Source: Spirosoma profusum (GTDB lineage Bacteria; Bacteroidota; Bacteroidia; Cytophagales; Spirosomataceae). Taken from it: 64,000 nucleotides of DNA. The notes under the pieces are model-generated. The model did not search any database. It was not told the DNA's origin and worked only from the letters and a program-made list of their open reading frames with translations. A program made the position numbers and the translations under genes. This document shows, piece by piece, positions 18,101-25,440 of the stretch (its first letter is position 1; each line of letters starts with the position of its first letter). The stretch is from contig NZ_JACWZY010000011.1 of the NCBI RefSeq assembly GCF_014699005.1, positions 124,001 to 188,000 of the forward strand. The letters are read 5' to 3'.

Positions 18101-19318
18101 AATGCGTTCAAGTTTACTCCGGCTGGCAGCACCATTTCGGTACGTCTGCAACAGGATTTTACTAGCAATGGTATTGAGAAAGCCATTATCATCATTGAAG
18201 ATGCGGGCGTGGGAATTCCAGCCGGTGATTTAGACCACATTTTCAACCGATTTTATCAGGTCAATCAGGCCAAAACACGCGATTCCGGATTTGGGCTTGG
18301 TTTGGCCCTCAGCAAAAGCATCGTTGAGCAACACAATGGGCAAATCACGGTAGAAAGTCAGGAGGCCGAGCGGGATAAATTGGGCTTTACGCGCTTCACC
18401 ATTACACTCCCGCTGCTGAGCAATACTTCTGATTCGATGCCTCCCTCAGCCCAATCGACGGTCCTTACTACGTTGCCGTCTTTGGTAACGGAAACGGCGT
18501 TTGAGTCAACAGATGATACGTTGCTGGAAACACAGGTTAGCACGATCGCGGATAAACCGCTGCTGATGATTGTAGAAGATCAGGCAGATATTCGCGTCTA
18601 CATTCGGGAGTTGTTTTCACGAACGTACCAGATTATTGAGGCTCAAGATGGTCTGGAGGCCTGGGAAAAGGCTTCGCAACTGTTGCCCGATATCATTATT
18701 ACCGATGTGGCGATGCCGTTTATGGATGGGTTAGCCCTGACACAGCGCCTAAAGTCGGATGAACGTACCAGTCATATTCCGGTGATTTTGCTCACGGCCA
18801 AAGATACCGTGGATAACCAGTTAGCAGGTCTGGAAATCAGGGCCGATGACTACGTAGCGAAACCGTTTCACCCTATGCTGCTTCAGGCTCGCGTAAGGAA
18901 TTTGCTTCGGCTACGTCAGCAGTTAAAAGCGAAGTATCACCGAATCGTTTCCCTACAACCTGAAGCCCCAGAACTGGATCACCCCGACGAAAAATTCCTC
19001 CGGCAACTGATGACCTTACTGAATTCACACCTTTCCGACGCTGATTTCAACGTAACGAGCCTGGTTAGCGAAATGGGTATGAGTCGGCCGGTTCTGTTTC
19101 GGAAAGTAAAAATGCTGACGGGTTTATCGGTTATTGATCTGCTACGTACTACGCGGCTCAAGAAGGCGGAACTGTTGTTAAAACAGAAAAAAATGAGCGT
19201 GGCCGAAGTTGCTTTTTCCGTTGGCTATAACGATCCTAAATATTTCAGCCGTGCCTTCCGCGCTCAATTTGGTCAAACGCCTACGGAGTATATTCATCAA
19301 CTGGCAGAGTCGGTTTAA
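15149..19318 (+). CDS. Hybrid two-component system sensor kinase / response regulator with AraC-type output
   Basis: A 1389-residue one-protein two-component system of the Bacteroidota HTCS type. In order: signal peptide; a periplasmic double propeller of Reg_prop repeats with recurring LWVGT or LWIGT-GLN strands (about 15260-17200); a Y_Y_Y domain; one membrane helix (AYALYVVIFVILLRLW); HisKA with the phospho-acceptor in AHEIRTPLTLV (about 17750); HATPase_c with N, G1 and G2 boxes (NLLLNAFKF, DAGVGI, GFGLGLALS); a receiver domain with the acceptor Asp in IIITDVAMPFMDG; and a C-terminal AraC HTH. Such proteins sense oligosaccharides in the periplasm and switch on the adjacent PUL. A TTG at 15095 is an alternative start. 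Confidence 0.95.
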   Translation: MSFTKTILFSGLWAVYSFSLRPVAVCQSELQTFSHLSVEEGLSQSSVYAITQDTKGFMWFGTRDGLNRFDSHRVAVYNTQGSKKNSLPSNTINGLLVDKRGQLWVGTSRGLTRYRPLQDDFERISFADSRVATLPDSNITSLFEDHQQQLWVGTLHGLYRLHPKNPNQYQPIKTLTKNPLDLSKAYIRTIYQDREHTLWVGTSAGLTRLRPMKSGQFQLTNYFLAPADSIYHDVSNGVNAIAEDQSGRLWVGTERKGIAIFDKRTGHVVSWHPAAGLDLSMQTVRTIQPDGKGSFWVGTMSGLYIIAQDGNRFKTLTNQPADPGSLSDNSIRSLFQDRDGSFWVGTYYGGVDMYSPLARQFGSFRPLDRLGGMPFKIASSILPAQNPRQLWLGTEDKGLLLVNNNQTIARHFKHDPKNAQSLSNDKVKCLLADGTKGLWIGTIKGLNYLDVRRQVITQFLHEPTNPRSLPNDRIYDLKRDKQGTLWVAINQGGLCRYDPITRSFVSLVHQASQKTSLSANSITTLLIDSQGALWVGTMGGLNRKMDGKDEFIRFIHRDDDATSISSNHISCFFEDQYHRLWIGTRDNGLNLLLPDGRTFKHITSKQGLPSNSVMGIQEDSRGWLWISTDKGLVQFDPQQESFIRYNKNDGLICKEFTPNSTYQDTRGYLYFGGYNGIVRFHPDSIRRNNKAPLLAFTQLRLFNEQVTNLPSGQSPVVFDDKQGLTFTHRQNVFSLDFAAFNFINSAKNRYAYKLLGFDNDWNYVSEPRALYMNLEPGDYVLQVKGANNDEVWARKPLELVITVLPPFWKTYWAYALYVVIFVILLRLWSGFNRSRMRLAHELEVEHLEKNRQQELHQTKLNFFTEIAHEIRTPLTLVIGPLETLTERYVDEPFIQKQVAVMRNSTDRLLRLLNQLLDFRKHETGNVQLHRQQTDVVVFLRTITDSFLDYARSRQITLTNESEVATLFAWIDAGEMEKVIYNLLLNAFKFTPAGSTISVRLQQDFTSNGIEKAIIIIEDAGVGIPAGDLDHIFNRFYQVNQAKTRDSGFGLGLALSKSIVEQHNGQITVESQEAERDKLGFTRFTITLPLLSNTSDSMPPSAQSTVLTTLPSLVTETAFESTDDTLLETQVSTIADKPLLMIVEDQADIRVYIRELFSRTYQIIEAQDGLEAWEKASQLLPDIIITDVAMPFMDGLALTQRLKSDERTSHIPVILLTAKDTVDNQLAGLEIRADDYVAKPFHPMLLQARVRNLLRLRQQLKAKYHRIVSLQPEAPELDHPDEKFLRQLMTLLNSHLSDADFNVTSLVSEMGMSRPVLFRKVKMLTGLSVIDLLRTTRLKKAELLLKQKKMSVAEVAFSVGYNDPKYFSRAFRAQFGQTPTEYIHQLAESV

Positions 19319-19325
19319 TGGCTGG

Positions 19326-19396
19326 GACGCAGAGATACACAGAGATTTATCTGGAATTTCTCTGTGTATCTCCGTGTGTCTCTGTGCATCTCTGCG
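19326..19396. repeat. Inverted repeat of ACGCAGAGA/TCTCTGTG words between convergent genes
   Basis: The left arm (about 19326-19346, GACGCAGAGATACACAGAGA) can pair with two different right-side segments: TCTCTGTGTATCTCC (about 19359) or TCTCTGTGCATCTCTGCGTT (about 19379-19398). It lies just after the sensor stop codon and just before the GH88 stop codon, so it may act as a terminator for both. No strong T-tract is present. Confidence 0.75.
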
Positions 19397-19405
19397 TTAC
19401 AACAT

Positions 19406-20620
19406 TTAAAACAACTTCTTTTTTTCGTTTAGCTTTTTAGCCCGCAACAGTGCTTCCAGGAAATAATAATCGGCGTAGATAATTGGAACGTCTACTTCGC
19501 TGTTCTGCGGTTTTGACCCTGTGCTGTGCAACAGTAAAAATCCGTGACTCTGCCCTACCGGTGCCAAATAATTCTTAGCCAGATTAGCAATAACCTGATC
19601 AGCCTTCTGACGATAATGAGCGCCATTTGCACTGTATGTACTCAACTCGTATAATCCAGATGCCATAATCGTAGCGGCCGATACGTCGCGCGGCTCGTTG
19701 GGAATGCCTGGCGCATCGAAATCATAATAAGGAACCAGGTCAGCGGGCATGTGCGGATGGTTGAGTAAGAATTTAGCGACGGCTTCCGCATGTTTCAGAA
19801 ATTGCGGGTCACGAGTTTCGCGGTAGCAGAGCGTGTAGCCATACAATCCCCAGGCTTGTCCCCGCGCCCATGCCGACTCGTCATTGTAGCCCTGGTGCGT
19901 ATTTTTCTTCAAAACTTTGCCCGTTAACGTATCGTAATCCACTACGTGAAAGGAGCTATTATCGGGCCGGTAATGGTTTTTCATCGTCGTGCGAGCGTGC
20001 GAAACAGCGATCTTGTAATACGTTGAGTCGCCGGTCAGTTGGGTAGCGGCAAAGAGCAGTTCCAGATTCATCAGATTGTCTATAATAACCGGACATTGCC
20101 ACTGATCTTTATGATGATCCCACGAGCGGATAATGCCCGCAGCCGGTTTGAAACGCTTAATCAGGGTTTTGGCTCCCTGAATGATGACATCCCGATACAT
20201 ATTGTCGCGCGTCAGTCGATAGCCATTGCCATAACTACAATAGAGTTTAAAACCCATGTCGTGGGTAGTGGCATTCATCTTCTCGTTTTCGAGCTTTGCC
20301 ATGGATTGTTTTGCCTGCTCAGCCCAGCTTTTTTGGCCCGTATACTGATAAAGAAACCACAATTCGCCAGCGAAAAAACCGCTTGTCCAGTCGCGGGCGG
20401 ACACTAGTTGGAGCGTTCCATTGGCATTTAACGATCGGGGCGATACCGGCACCGGTTTTTTATCTGATGTCGCCTGACTGGCCGCTGCTACGTCCGTCAG
20501 CAAAAGCTTCGTTTGTTGCTCGGCGCGTTTGAACAGATTTTCAATCAGCGAATTAGGCACAAAGCTTATTGAAAAGACCGAGAGAATCAGTAGTATGAAT
20601 GCAGTTTTAACGATTTGCAT
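19406..20620 (-). CDS. Glycoside hydrolase family 88 (unsaturated glucuronyl hydrolase)
   Basis: A 404-residue secreted or periplasmic enzyme with a signal peptide (MQIVKTAFILLILSVFSISF). Motifs of GH88 are visible: WTSGFFAGELWFLYQYTG, then HDMGFKLYCSYGNGYRLT, then IRSWDH with CPVIIDNLMNLELL (catalytic Asp region), then GYNDESAWARGQAWGLYGYTLCYRETRDP. The (alpha/alpha)6-barrel enzymes remove the 4,5-unsaturated uronic acid left at the non-reducing end by polysaccharide lyases. This fits the two lyases of the same locus. Convergent with the sensor kinase and followed upstream by the lyase at 20790 on the same strand, with a long hairpin between them. Confidence 0.93.
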   Translation of the reverse strand: MQIVKTAFILLILSVFSISFVPNSLIENLFKRAEQQTKLLLTDVAAASQATSDKKPVPVSPRSLNANGTLQLVSARDWTSGFFAGELWFLYQYTGQKSWAEQAKQSMAKLENEKMNATTHDMGFKLYCSYGNGYRLTRDNMYRDVIIQGAKTLIKRFKPAAGIIRSWDHHKDQWQCPVIIDNLMNLELLFAATQLTGDSTYYKIAVSHARTTMKNHYRPDNSSFHVVDYDTLTGKVLKKNTHQGYNDESAWARGQAWGLYGYTLCYRETRDPQFLKHAEAVAKFLLNHPHMPADLVPYYDFDAPGIPNEPRDVSAATIMASGLYELSTYSANGAHYRQKADQVIANLAKNYLAPVGQSHGFLLLHSTGSKPQNSEVDVPIIYADYYFLEALLRAKKLNEKKKLF

Positions 20621-20651
20621 AAGGTAGGTTGATTAGGGATGAAAAACAGGT

Positions 20652-20772
20652 GCTTTTTGTCATACTTTTTTGTCATTCTGAGGAACGAAGAATCTTATAT
20701 CCTCCTAACGCTCAGGTGAGGATACCTTAAGATTCTTCGTTCCTCAGAATGACAAAAGCCAGCATGACAAGA
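20652..20772. repeat. Long inverted repeat of the TTTTTGTCAT family
   Basis: The central stem pairs 20669-20698 (TGTCATTCTGAGGAACGAAG and on) with 20727-20756. A further outer pairing joins GCTTTTTGTCAT (20652-20663) with ATGACAAGAAAGC (20764-20776), around short internal loops. It lies between the GH88 and lyase genes, which point the same way. It shares its head and core with the repeat at 14937-15026. Confidence 0.85.
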
Positions 20773-20789
20773 AAGCGCTTCTGCGTAAA

Positions 20790-21971
20790 TTAATTCAGCC
20801 AGATAACTGGATTGCGAATGGGCAAATTACGTAGCACCTCCTCTACCTGTGGGTCATGATCTAGCCGTTTCCACGTAGTGAACCACTCGTTTTGCCCATA
20901 GGCCAGCGCGCCAAATACCAGGAACGGATGGGCTACCGGCCAATCATTCCAGTACATGATATCAGGCTTCAGTGGCCATTTTGCTTTATTATCAACAAAC
21001 GGATATAGATACGTAACGCCCGTTCGGATGTTACGTCCGTCGGATGTTTGATACGTCCAGAGGTTGTCAGTGGGCGTTGACAGAATCTGACAGATGGTGG
21101 TCATGGCATCGAGGTTGAAGAGCGAATAGCCGTAGGGCTTGGTCCGACGCAGTTCCTGTGGGAAACTCCCGTCGGCGGCCATCTGATCGGGTAACAATAC
21201 GTTCTTGTAGCGATTTCGACAGAACGTCATCAACGTATCATTTCCCGTCAGCCGGGCGAAGGCGGCCACCTGCATGACCCAGCACGTACCGTGGTTATTT
21301 TTGGCATTCATCTCATCGCGCCCGTACGGATGCGTGGTCAGCCAGGTCAGGTAATCGGCAAACCATCGTTTTATAGCAACCACAGCCTTTTTATCAACTG
21401 ATTTGGCACTTTCCATAACCTGAACGGCCTGCGCTGCTTCCATCAGATGAATCGTATCGATAATGCCGATGCCACGTCCTGTAAATCGTCCTTTGATCGC
21501 CTGTGCGTACAGCAGAGATGGATTCATTCGCGTATCGGCGTCTACAAACCAGGCCTTGAGGTGCTGGAACGCCTGCCGAACGTAGCGTTCATCGTGAGTT
21601 AGTACGTATGCCGACGCCAGACTTCCCACAATGCGGCTGAAACGTATCATGGCCTGCCGGTGCGCGACAAAATTATCGGGATTAGTCATGCCATCCCGCT
21701 GGATGTATGGTCCCTGTAGGTTGGTCGAATCGGGCCACCAGTAATCGCCTTCGGAAAAGAAATCGTGTTTGCCACCCGTACTACGTACCGATGTCTGCGC
21801 GGTTACAGTAATGGGTTGCTGCTGCATCGCCCATCGCGCTTCGGCCAGAATATGCGGCTCTAACGTAGTAACTACGGCATCCCGTTTGGGCGATTGACCA
21901 GTTACTTTCATAACTACCAATTGGCAGAGAGCGACGATCAAAAGGTATCGATATAGGGCTAGACGTATCAT
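20790..21971 (-). CDS. Alginate lyase family protein (PF05426 type, possibly PL38-like)
   Basis: A 393-residue secreted enzyme with an N-terminal signal peptide. The alginate_lyase fold is indicated by EGDYWWPDSTNLQGPYIQRDG near residue 80, LASAYVLTHDERYVRQAFQHLKAWF, and the active-site stretch MNAKNNHGTCWVMQ (Asn-Asn-His), then DGSFPQELRRTKPYGYSLFNLDA with its conserved Tyr. These enzymes cut uronic-acid polysaccharides by beta-elimination. The size and motif set resemble PL38-type lyases, which act on glucuronan or alginate, but that split is a guess. Its unsaturated products suit the adjacent GH88. It is divergent from the SusC gene. Confidence 0.82.
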   Translation of the reverse strand: MIRLALYRYLLIVALCQLVVMKVTGQSPKRDAVVTTLEPHILAEARWAMQQQPITVTAQTSVRSTGGKHDFFSEGDYWWPDSTNLQGPYIQRDGMTNPDNFVAHRQAMIRFSRIVGSLASAYVLTHDERYVRQAFQHLKAWFVDADTRMNPSLLYAQAIKGRFTGRGIGIIDTIHLMEAAQAVQVMESAKSVDKKAVVAIKRWFADYLTWLTTHPYGRDEMNAKNNHGTCWVMQVAAFARLTGNDTLMTFCRNRYKNVLLPDQMAADGSFPQELRRTKPYGYSLFNLDAMTTICQILSTPTDNLWTYQTSDGRNIRTGVTYLYPFVDNKAKWPLKPDIMYWNDWPVAHPFLVFGALAYGQNEWFTTWKRLDHDPQVEEVLRNLPIRNPVIWLN

Positions 21972-22285
21972 TAGAGTAAAATGGAGAGAAGAAAAACGAG
22001 CAGTGTGATGAGCAGCATAAGCGACCCAGCTTCAGCCAATGTTAGTGTAAATCTGTCTTTTTTCACCCGTTCCGATCTGTTACTATTTATCAATGCAAGT
22101 TTAGGGACAGGCGATCTCTGCATGGTTATAGCAATTGCTCAAAAAGGAGGACAAACCGTTCAGGCAGGTGAAAGAACGTTCAAAGGGGTGGACGAAGCGT
22201 TCAATTTAGATTATTCCGTTATTTTTTATTCACATGGCAATTAATATTGCTTCATCGGGCAATAGTTAACCAACCCTTTATTGCT
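21972..22285. promoter_or_regulatory. Divergent control region between the lyase and susC-like genes
   Basis: This 314-base gap must hold promoters for both the lyase (left) and the SusC-SusD operon (right), and probably the binding site of the hybrid sensor. The right third is AT-rich (22200-22250). The words GAACGTTCAAAG (about 22175) and AAGCGTTCAATTT (about 22196) form an imperfect direct repeat spaced about two turns apart, a candidate for AraC-type half sites. No TAnnTTTG box is evident. A short open frame exists here but has no recognisable protein. Confidence 0.45.
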
Positions 22286-25200
22286 ATGTGTAAACGTTTA
22301 TTAACCAAATTTCTTAACTGGACACTTTTTGGCTGGCTGGCAATCGTCCTGCTGGCAGGGGGCCATGTGCTGGCTCAGGCGAGTGGACAGGCGCGACCAA
22401 CGTACCGCTTTTCCGGTCGGGTGCTCGACGAAAAAGGCGCTGGTCTCCCCGGCGCGACTGTGGTATTGAAAAACGATGCCAAAACCGGTACTACGTCCGA
22501 CGCCGACGGCAAATTCACAATCAATATCCCAACTGGTGGCGGTACGTTAGTGGTATCGGCAATTGGCTACCTAGGGCAGGAAGTGAATGTAACGAGCGAA
22601 ACCACGCTCGACGTAACGATGGCGCCCGACGTAAAAATTCTGAACGAGGTCGTTGTGGTCGGTTATGGTACACAGAAAAAAGAAAACCTGACCGGAGCTG
22701 TGGCCGCTATCACCATCGACGACAAAATCTCAAGTCGCGCCATTGCCAACGTATCGTCGGGATTATCCGGGCTGGTGCCGGGGCTATCGGTGCAGCAATC
22801 GACTGGTCAGGCGGGGCGCTCCGGGGCCGCGCTGATTATTCGGGGGTTAGGTACGGTGAACAATGCGGGGCCACTGATTGTGGTGGATGGGATGCCCGAC
22901 GTGGACATCAACCGGATCGATATGAACGACGTAGCAAGTATTTCGGTGCTGAAAGATGCGGCTTCGGCATCGGTTTATGGCTCGCGGGCATCCAACGGTG
23001 TGGTGCTGATTACGACCAAAAACGGTTCGCAGAACAAGAAAGCGCAGATTACGTACACTGGTACGTATGGCCTCTCGCAACCGACCAATTTCTACAATTA
23101 TTTCGCCGATTATCCGCGTTCGCTGACGATGCATTTGCGCGCTTCGGGGGCTGGTGCTTCTTCGACAACGTATCGGTATGGCACCATCGAAGAATGGCTT
23201 TCCAAAGGTCTGGTCGATCCAATTAACTACCCAAATACCGACTGGTGGAAAACGATTCTGCGCGATAATGGGCGTATTCAGACGCACAATATATCGGCTG
23301 CGGGTGGCAACGACAAAATGAATTTCTACCTCTCAGCGGGTATTTACGACGAATTGGGCGTGTTGATCGAGCACGATTATAAGCGCTACAACACGCGTTT
23401 CAACCTGGATTACAAAGTTCGCGACAACCTCAAAGTCGGTATTCGGATGGATGGCCAATGGTCGAAGCAGAAGTTCGCCAACTCTGAGGGGTTGATTACG
23501 TACACCGGTACCGCGGGTTATGACATTCGCTACGCTGTTGCGGGCATTCTTCCGCAAAATCCGAATACCGGCCAATATGGCGGCATCATGGCTTATGGCG
23601 AGGATGCATTTGCCCGGAATATGCTCTCGCTGTTCGAGATCAACCACAACTTCCGCGATCGACAGGAAATCAACGCCAACCTGTACAGCGAATGGACGCC
23701 CATCGACGGCCTGACGCTACGTGGTGACTACGGGCTACGTTATTACAACCAGTTTACCAAAAGTTACTCCGACCCAACCGACGAGTGGAATTTCCAGACC
23801 GGCCTGATTTCACGGAACGTAGTGGCCGCCAGCGCTGGTGTTAGTAACAGCACCAATCAGGGCTACAAAACACTGCTTCAGGGCCGTGCTACGTATAACA
23901 AAACCCTGTTTGGCAACCACCAACTCAGTTTATTAGCCGCCTATACCGAAGAATACTGGTTCAACCGGAACCTGTCCGCCAGCCGTCAGGACCGGATTAA
24001 CCCGCTTCTGAGCGAAATCGACGCAGCCTTGACGACGACTCAGGCCGCTGGAGGTAACTCCGATGCGGAAGGTTTGCGGTCGGCAATTGGCCGTATCAAC
24101 TACGTAGTGAACGACAAATACTTGTTTGAAGTCAACGCGCGCTATGATGGGTCTAGTAAGTTCCTGCCGGGTTTCCAGTATGGCTTCTTCCCTTCCGCTT
24201 CGGCGGGCTGGCGATTCTCCGAAGAGTCATTTTTCAAGAAATTCTCTTCAGTTGTATCGTCGGGTAAACTGCGAGCTTCGATTGGGAAACTGGGGAACAA
24301 CTCGGGCGTAGGTCGCTATGAGCAGCGCGATATCTTCAACCTGACAAACTACATTCTCAACGGGAAGATTGTGAAAGGGTTCAGTTCGGCCAAAATCATT
24401 AACGAAGACTTCTCCTGGGAGGAAACCAACGTAACGAACCTCGGGCTGGATCTCGCATTCTTCGGCGGTCGGTTGACAAGCGAACTTGATTTTTACAACA
24501 AGCTGACCACTGGAATGATACGTCCGTCGTCGCTGTCGTCGTTTCTGTCAGGTTACAATGCTCCGCGCGTCAACATCGGCAAACTTCAGAATCGGGGCAT
24601 GGAACTCAATCTGACGTATCGTGCCAAAGTGCGCGACGCCAACGTGGGTGCTACGTTGAACTTCGCTTACAACAAGAACAAATTGCTGGAGTGGAACGAG
24701 TTTCTGGGCAAGGGCTTTACGTACCTGAACCTCCCCTATCACTTCGCCTACAGCCGCGTATCGACGGGAATCGCTCAGAGTTGGGAAGATATTGCCAACG
24801 CACCGTTTCAGGGACAATATTTTTCGCCGGGTGATATTCTCTACAAAGATTTAAATGGAGACGGTCAGATTACCGATGAAGACCGTTTGGCACAACCGCA
24901 ATACAATCGCGACCAACCGCTGGCTACTTACGGCCTGAATCTGTTCGGCAACTGGCGTGGCTTCGACATAAGCATTCTCTGGCAGGCTGCCACTGGACGT
25001 AAAGATTACTGGCTGGAACCGTTCAACCAGGTAAACGTACCATCGACCCGGAATGCCTTCCAGGATTTTCACTGGTACGACACCTGGACGCTGGATAACC
25101 GCACGGCTTCATTACCGCGTTTAAACAGCGGATCGGGAGGCAACAACCAGGGTGAGTCAACTTTCTGGCTGGATGATTTCAGCTACCTGCGGCTCAAAAA

Positions 25201-25414
25201 TATTCAGGCCGGGTATAACATTCCGAGCAAATTCCTGAGCCGCGTGGGAGCGAGTCGGTTACGTATCTATTTCACGGCAGAAAACCTGCTCACATTCACG
25301 AAATATCGGGGCGTCGATCCTGAGAAAAGTACCAGCGTGCAGGATGCCGAGAATAACGACGACCCATTTCCGCTGCTCAAATCGTACTCTTTCGGCCTTA
25401 ACCTAAGCTTTTAA
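22286..25414 (+). CDS. SusC/RagA family TonB-linked outer membrane protein
   Basis: A 1042-residue TonB-dependent transporter. The chosen ATG gives a signal peptide (MCKRLLTKFLNWTLFGW to VLAQA); a TTG at 22247 upstream does not. Next come a carboxypeptidase-D regulatory-like domain (FSGRVLDEKGAGLPGATVVLKN, about residues 40-115), the SusC signature NEVVVVGYGTQKKENLTGAVAAI, a plug domain, and a 22-strand beta-barrel ending in YSFGLNLSF. It imports oligosaccharides across the outer membrane together with SusD. It heads the operon SusC-SusD-lipoprotein-lipoprotein, whose 27-base gap to SusD indicates one transcript. Confidence 0.97.
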   Translation: MCKRLLTKFLNWTLFGWLAIVLLAGGHVLAQASGQARPTYRFSGRVLDEKGAGLPGATVVLKNDAKTGTTSDADGKFTINIPTGGGTLVVSAIGYLGQEVNVTSETTLDVTMAPDVKILNEVVVVGYGTQKKENLTGAVAAITIDDKISSRAIANVSSGLSGLVPGLSVQQSTGQAGRSGAALIIRGLGTVNNAGPLIVVDGMPDVDINRIDMNDVASISVLKDAASASVYGSRASNGVVLITTKNGSQNKKAQITYTGTYGLSQPTNFYNYFADYPRSLTMHLRASGAGASSTTYRYGTIEEWLSKGLVDPINYPNTDWWKTILRDNGRIQTHNISAAGGNDKMNFYLSAGIYDELGVLIEHDYKRYNTRFNLDYKVRDNLKVGIRMDGQWSKQKFANSEGLITYTGTAGYDIRYAVAGILPQNPNTGQYGGIMAYGEDAFARNMLSLFEINHNFRDRQEINANLYSEWTPIDGLTLRGDYGLRYYNQFTKSYSDPTDEWNFQTGLISRNVVAASAGVSNSTNQGYKTLLQGRATYNKTLFGNHQLSLLAAYTEEYWFNRNLSASRQDRINPLLSEIDAALTTTQAAGGNSDAEGLRSAIGRINYVVNDKYLFEVNARYDGSSKFLPGFQYGFFPSASAGWRFSEESFFKKFSSVVSSGKLRASIGKLGNNSGVGRYEQRDIFNLTNYILNGKIVKGFSSAKIINEDFSWEETNVTNLGLDLAFFGGRLTSELDFYNKLTTGMIRPSSLSSFLSGYNAPRVNIGKLQNRGMELNLTYRAKVRDANVGATLNFAYNKNKLLEWNEFLGKGFTYLNLPYHFAYSRVSTGIAQSWEDIANAPFQGQYFSPGDILYKDLNGDGQITDEDRLAQPQYNRDQPLATYGLNLFGNWRGFDISILWQAATGRKDYWLEPFNQVNVPSTRNAFQDFHWYDTWTLDNRTASLPRLNSGSGGNNQGESTFWLDDFSYLRLKNIQAGYNIPSKFLSRVGASRLRIYFTAENLLTFTKYRGVDPEKSTSVQDAENNDDPFPLLKSYSFGLNLSF

Positions 25415-25440
25415 TCCATCCTGATTTTGGGCTTTCACTC

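Noticed and set aside
14937-20772. Insertion sequence bounded by the two TTTTTGTCAT hairpins
   Set aside because: Between them lie the intact sensor and GH88 genes of the PUL; no transposase or target duplication is seen, so these are separate copies.
21981-22244. 87-residue frame in the control region before the SusC gene
   Set aside because: No signal peptide or domain; it lies in the divergent promoter region, where regulatory sites are expected.
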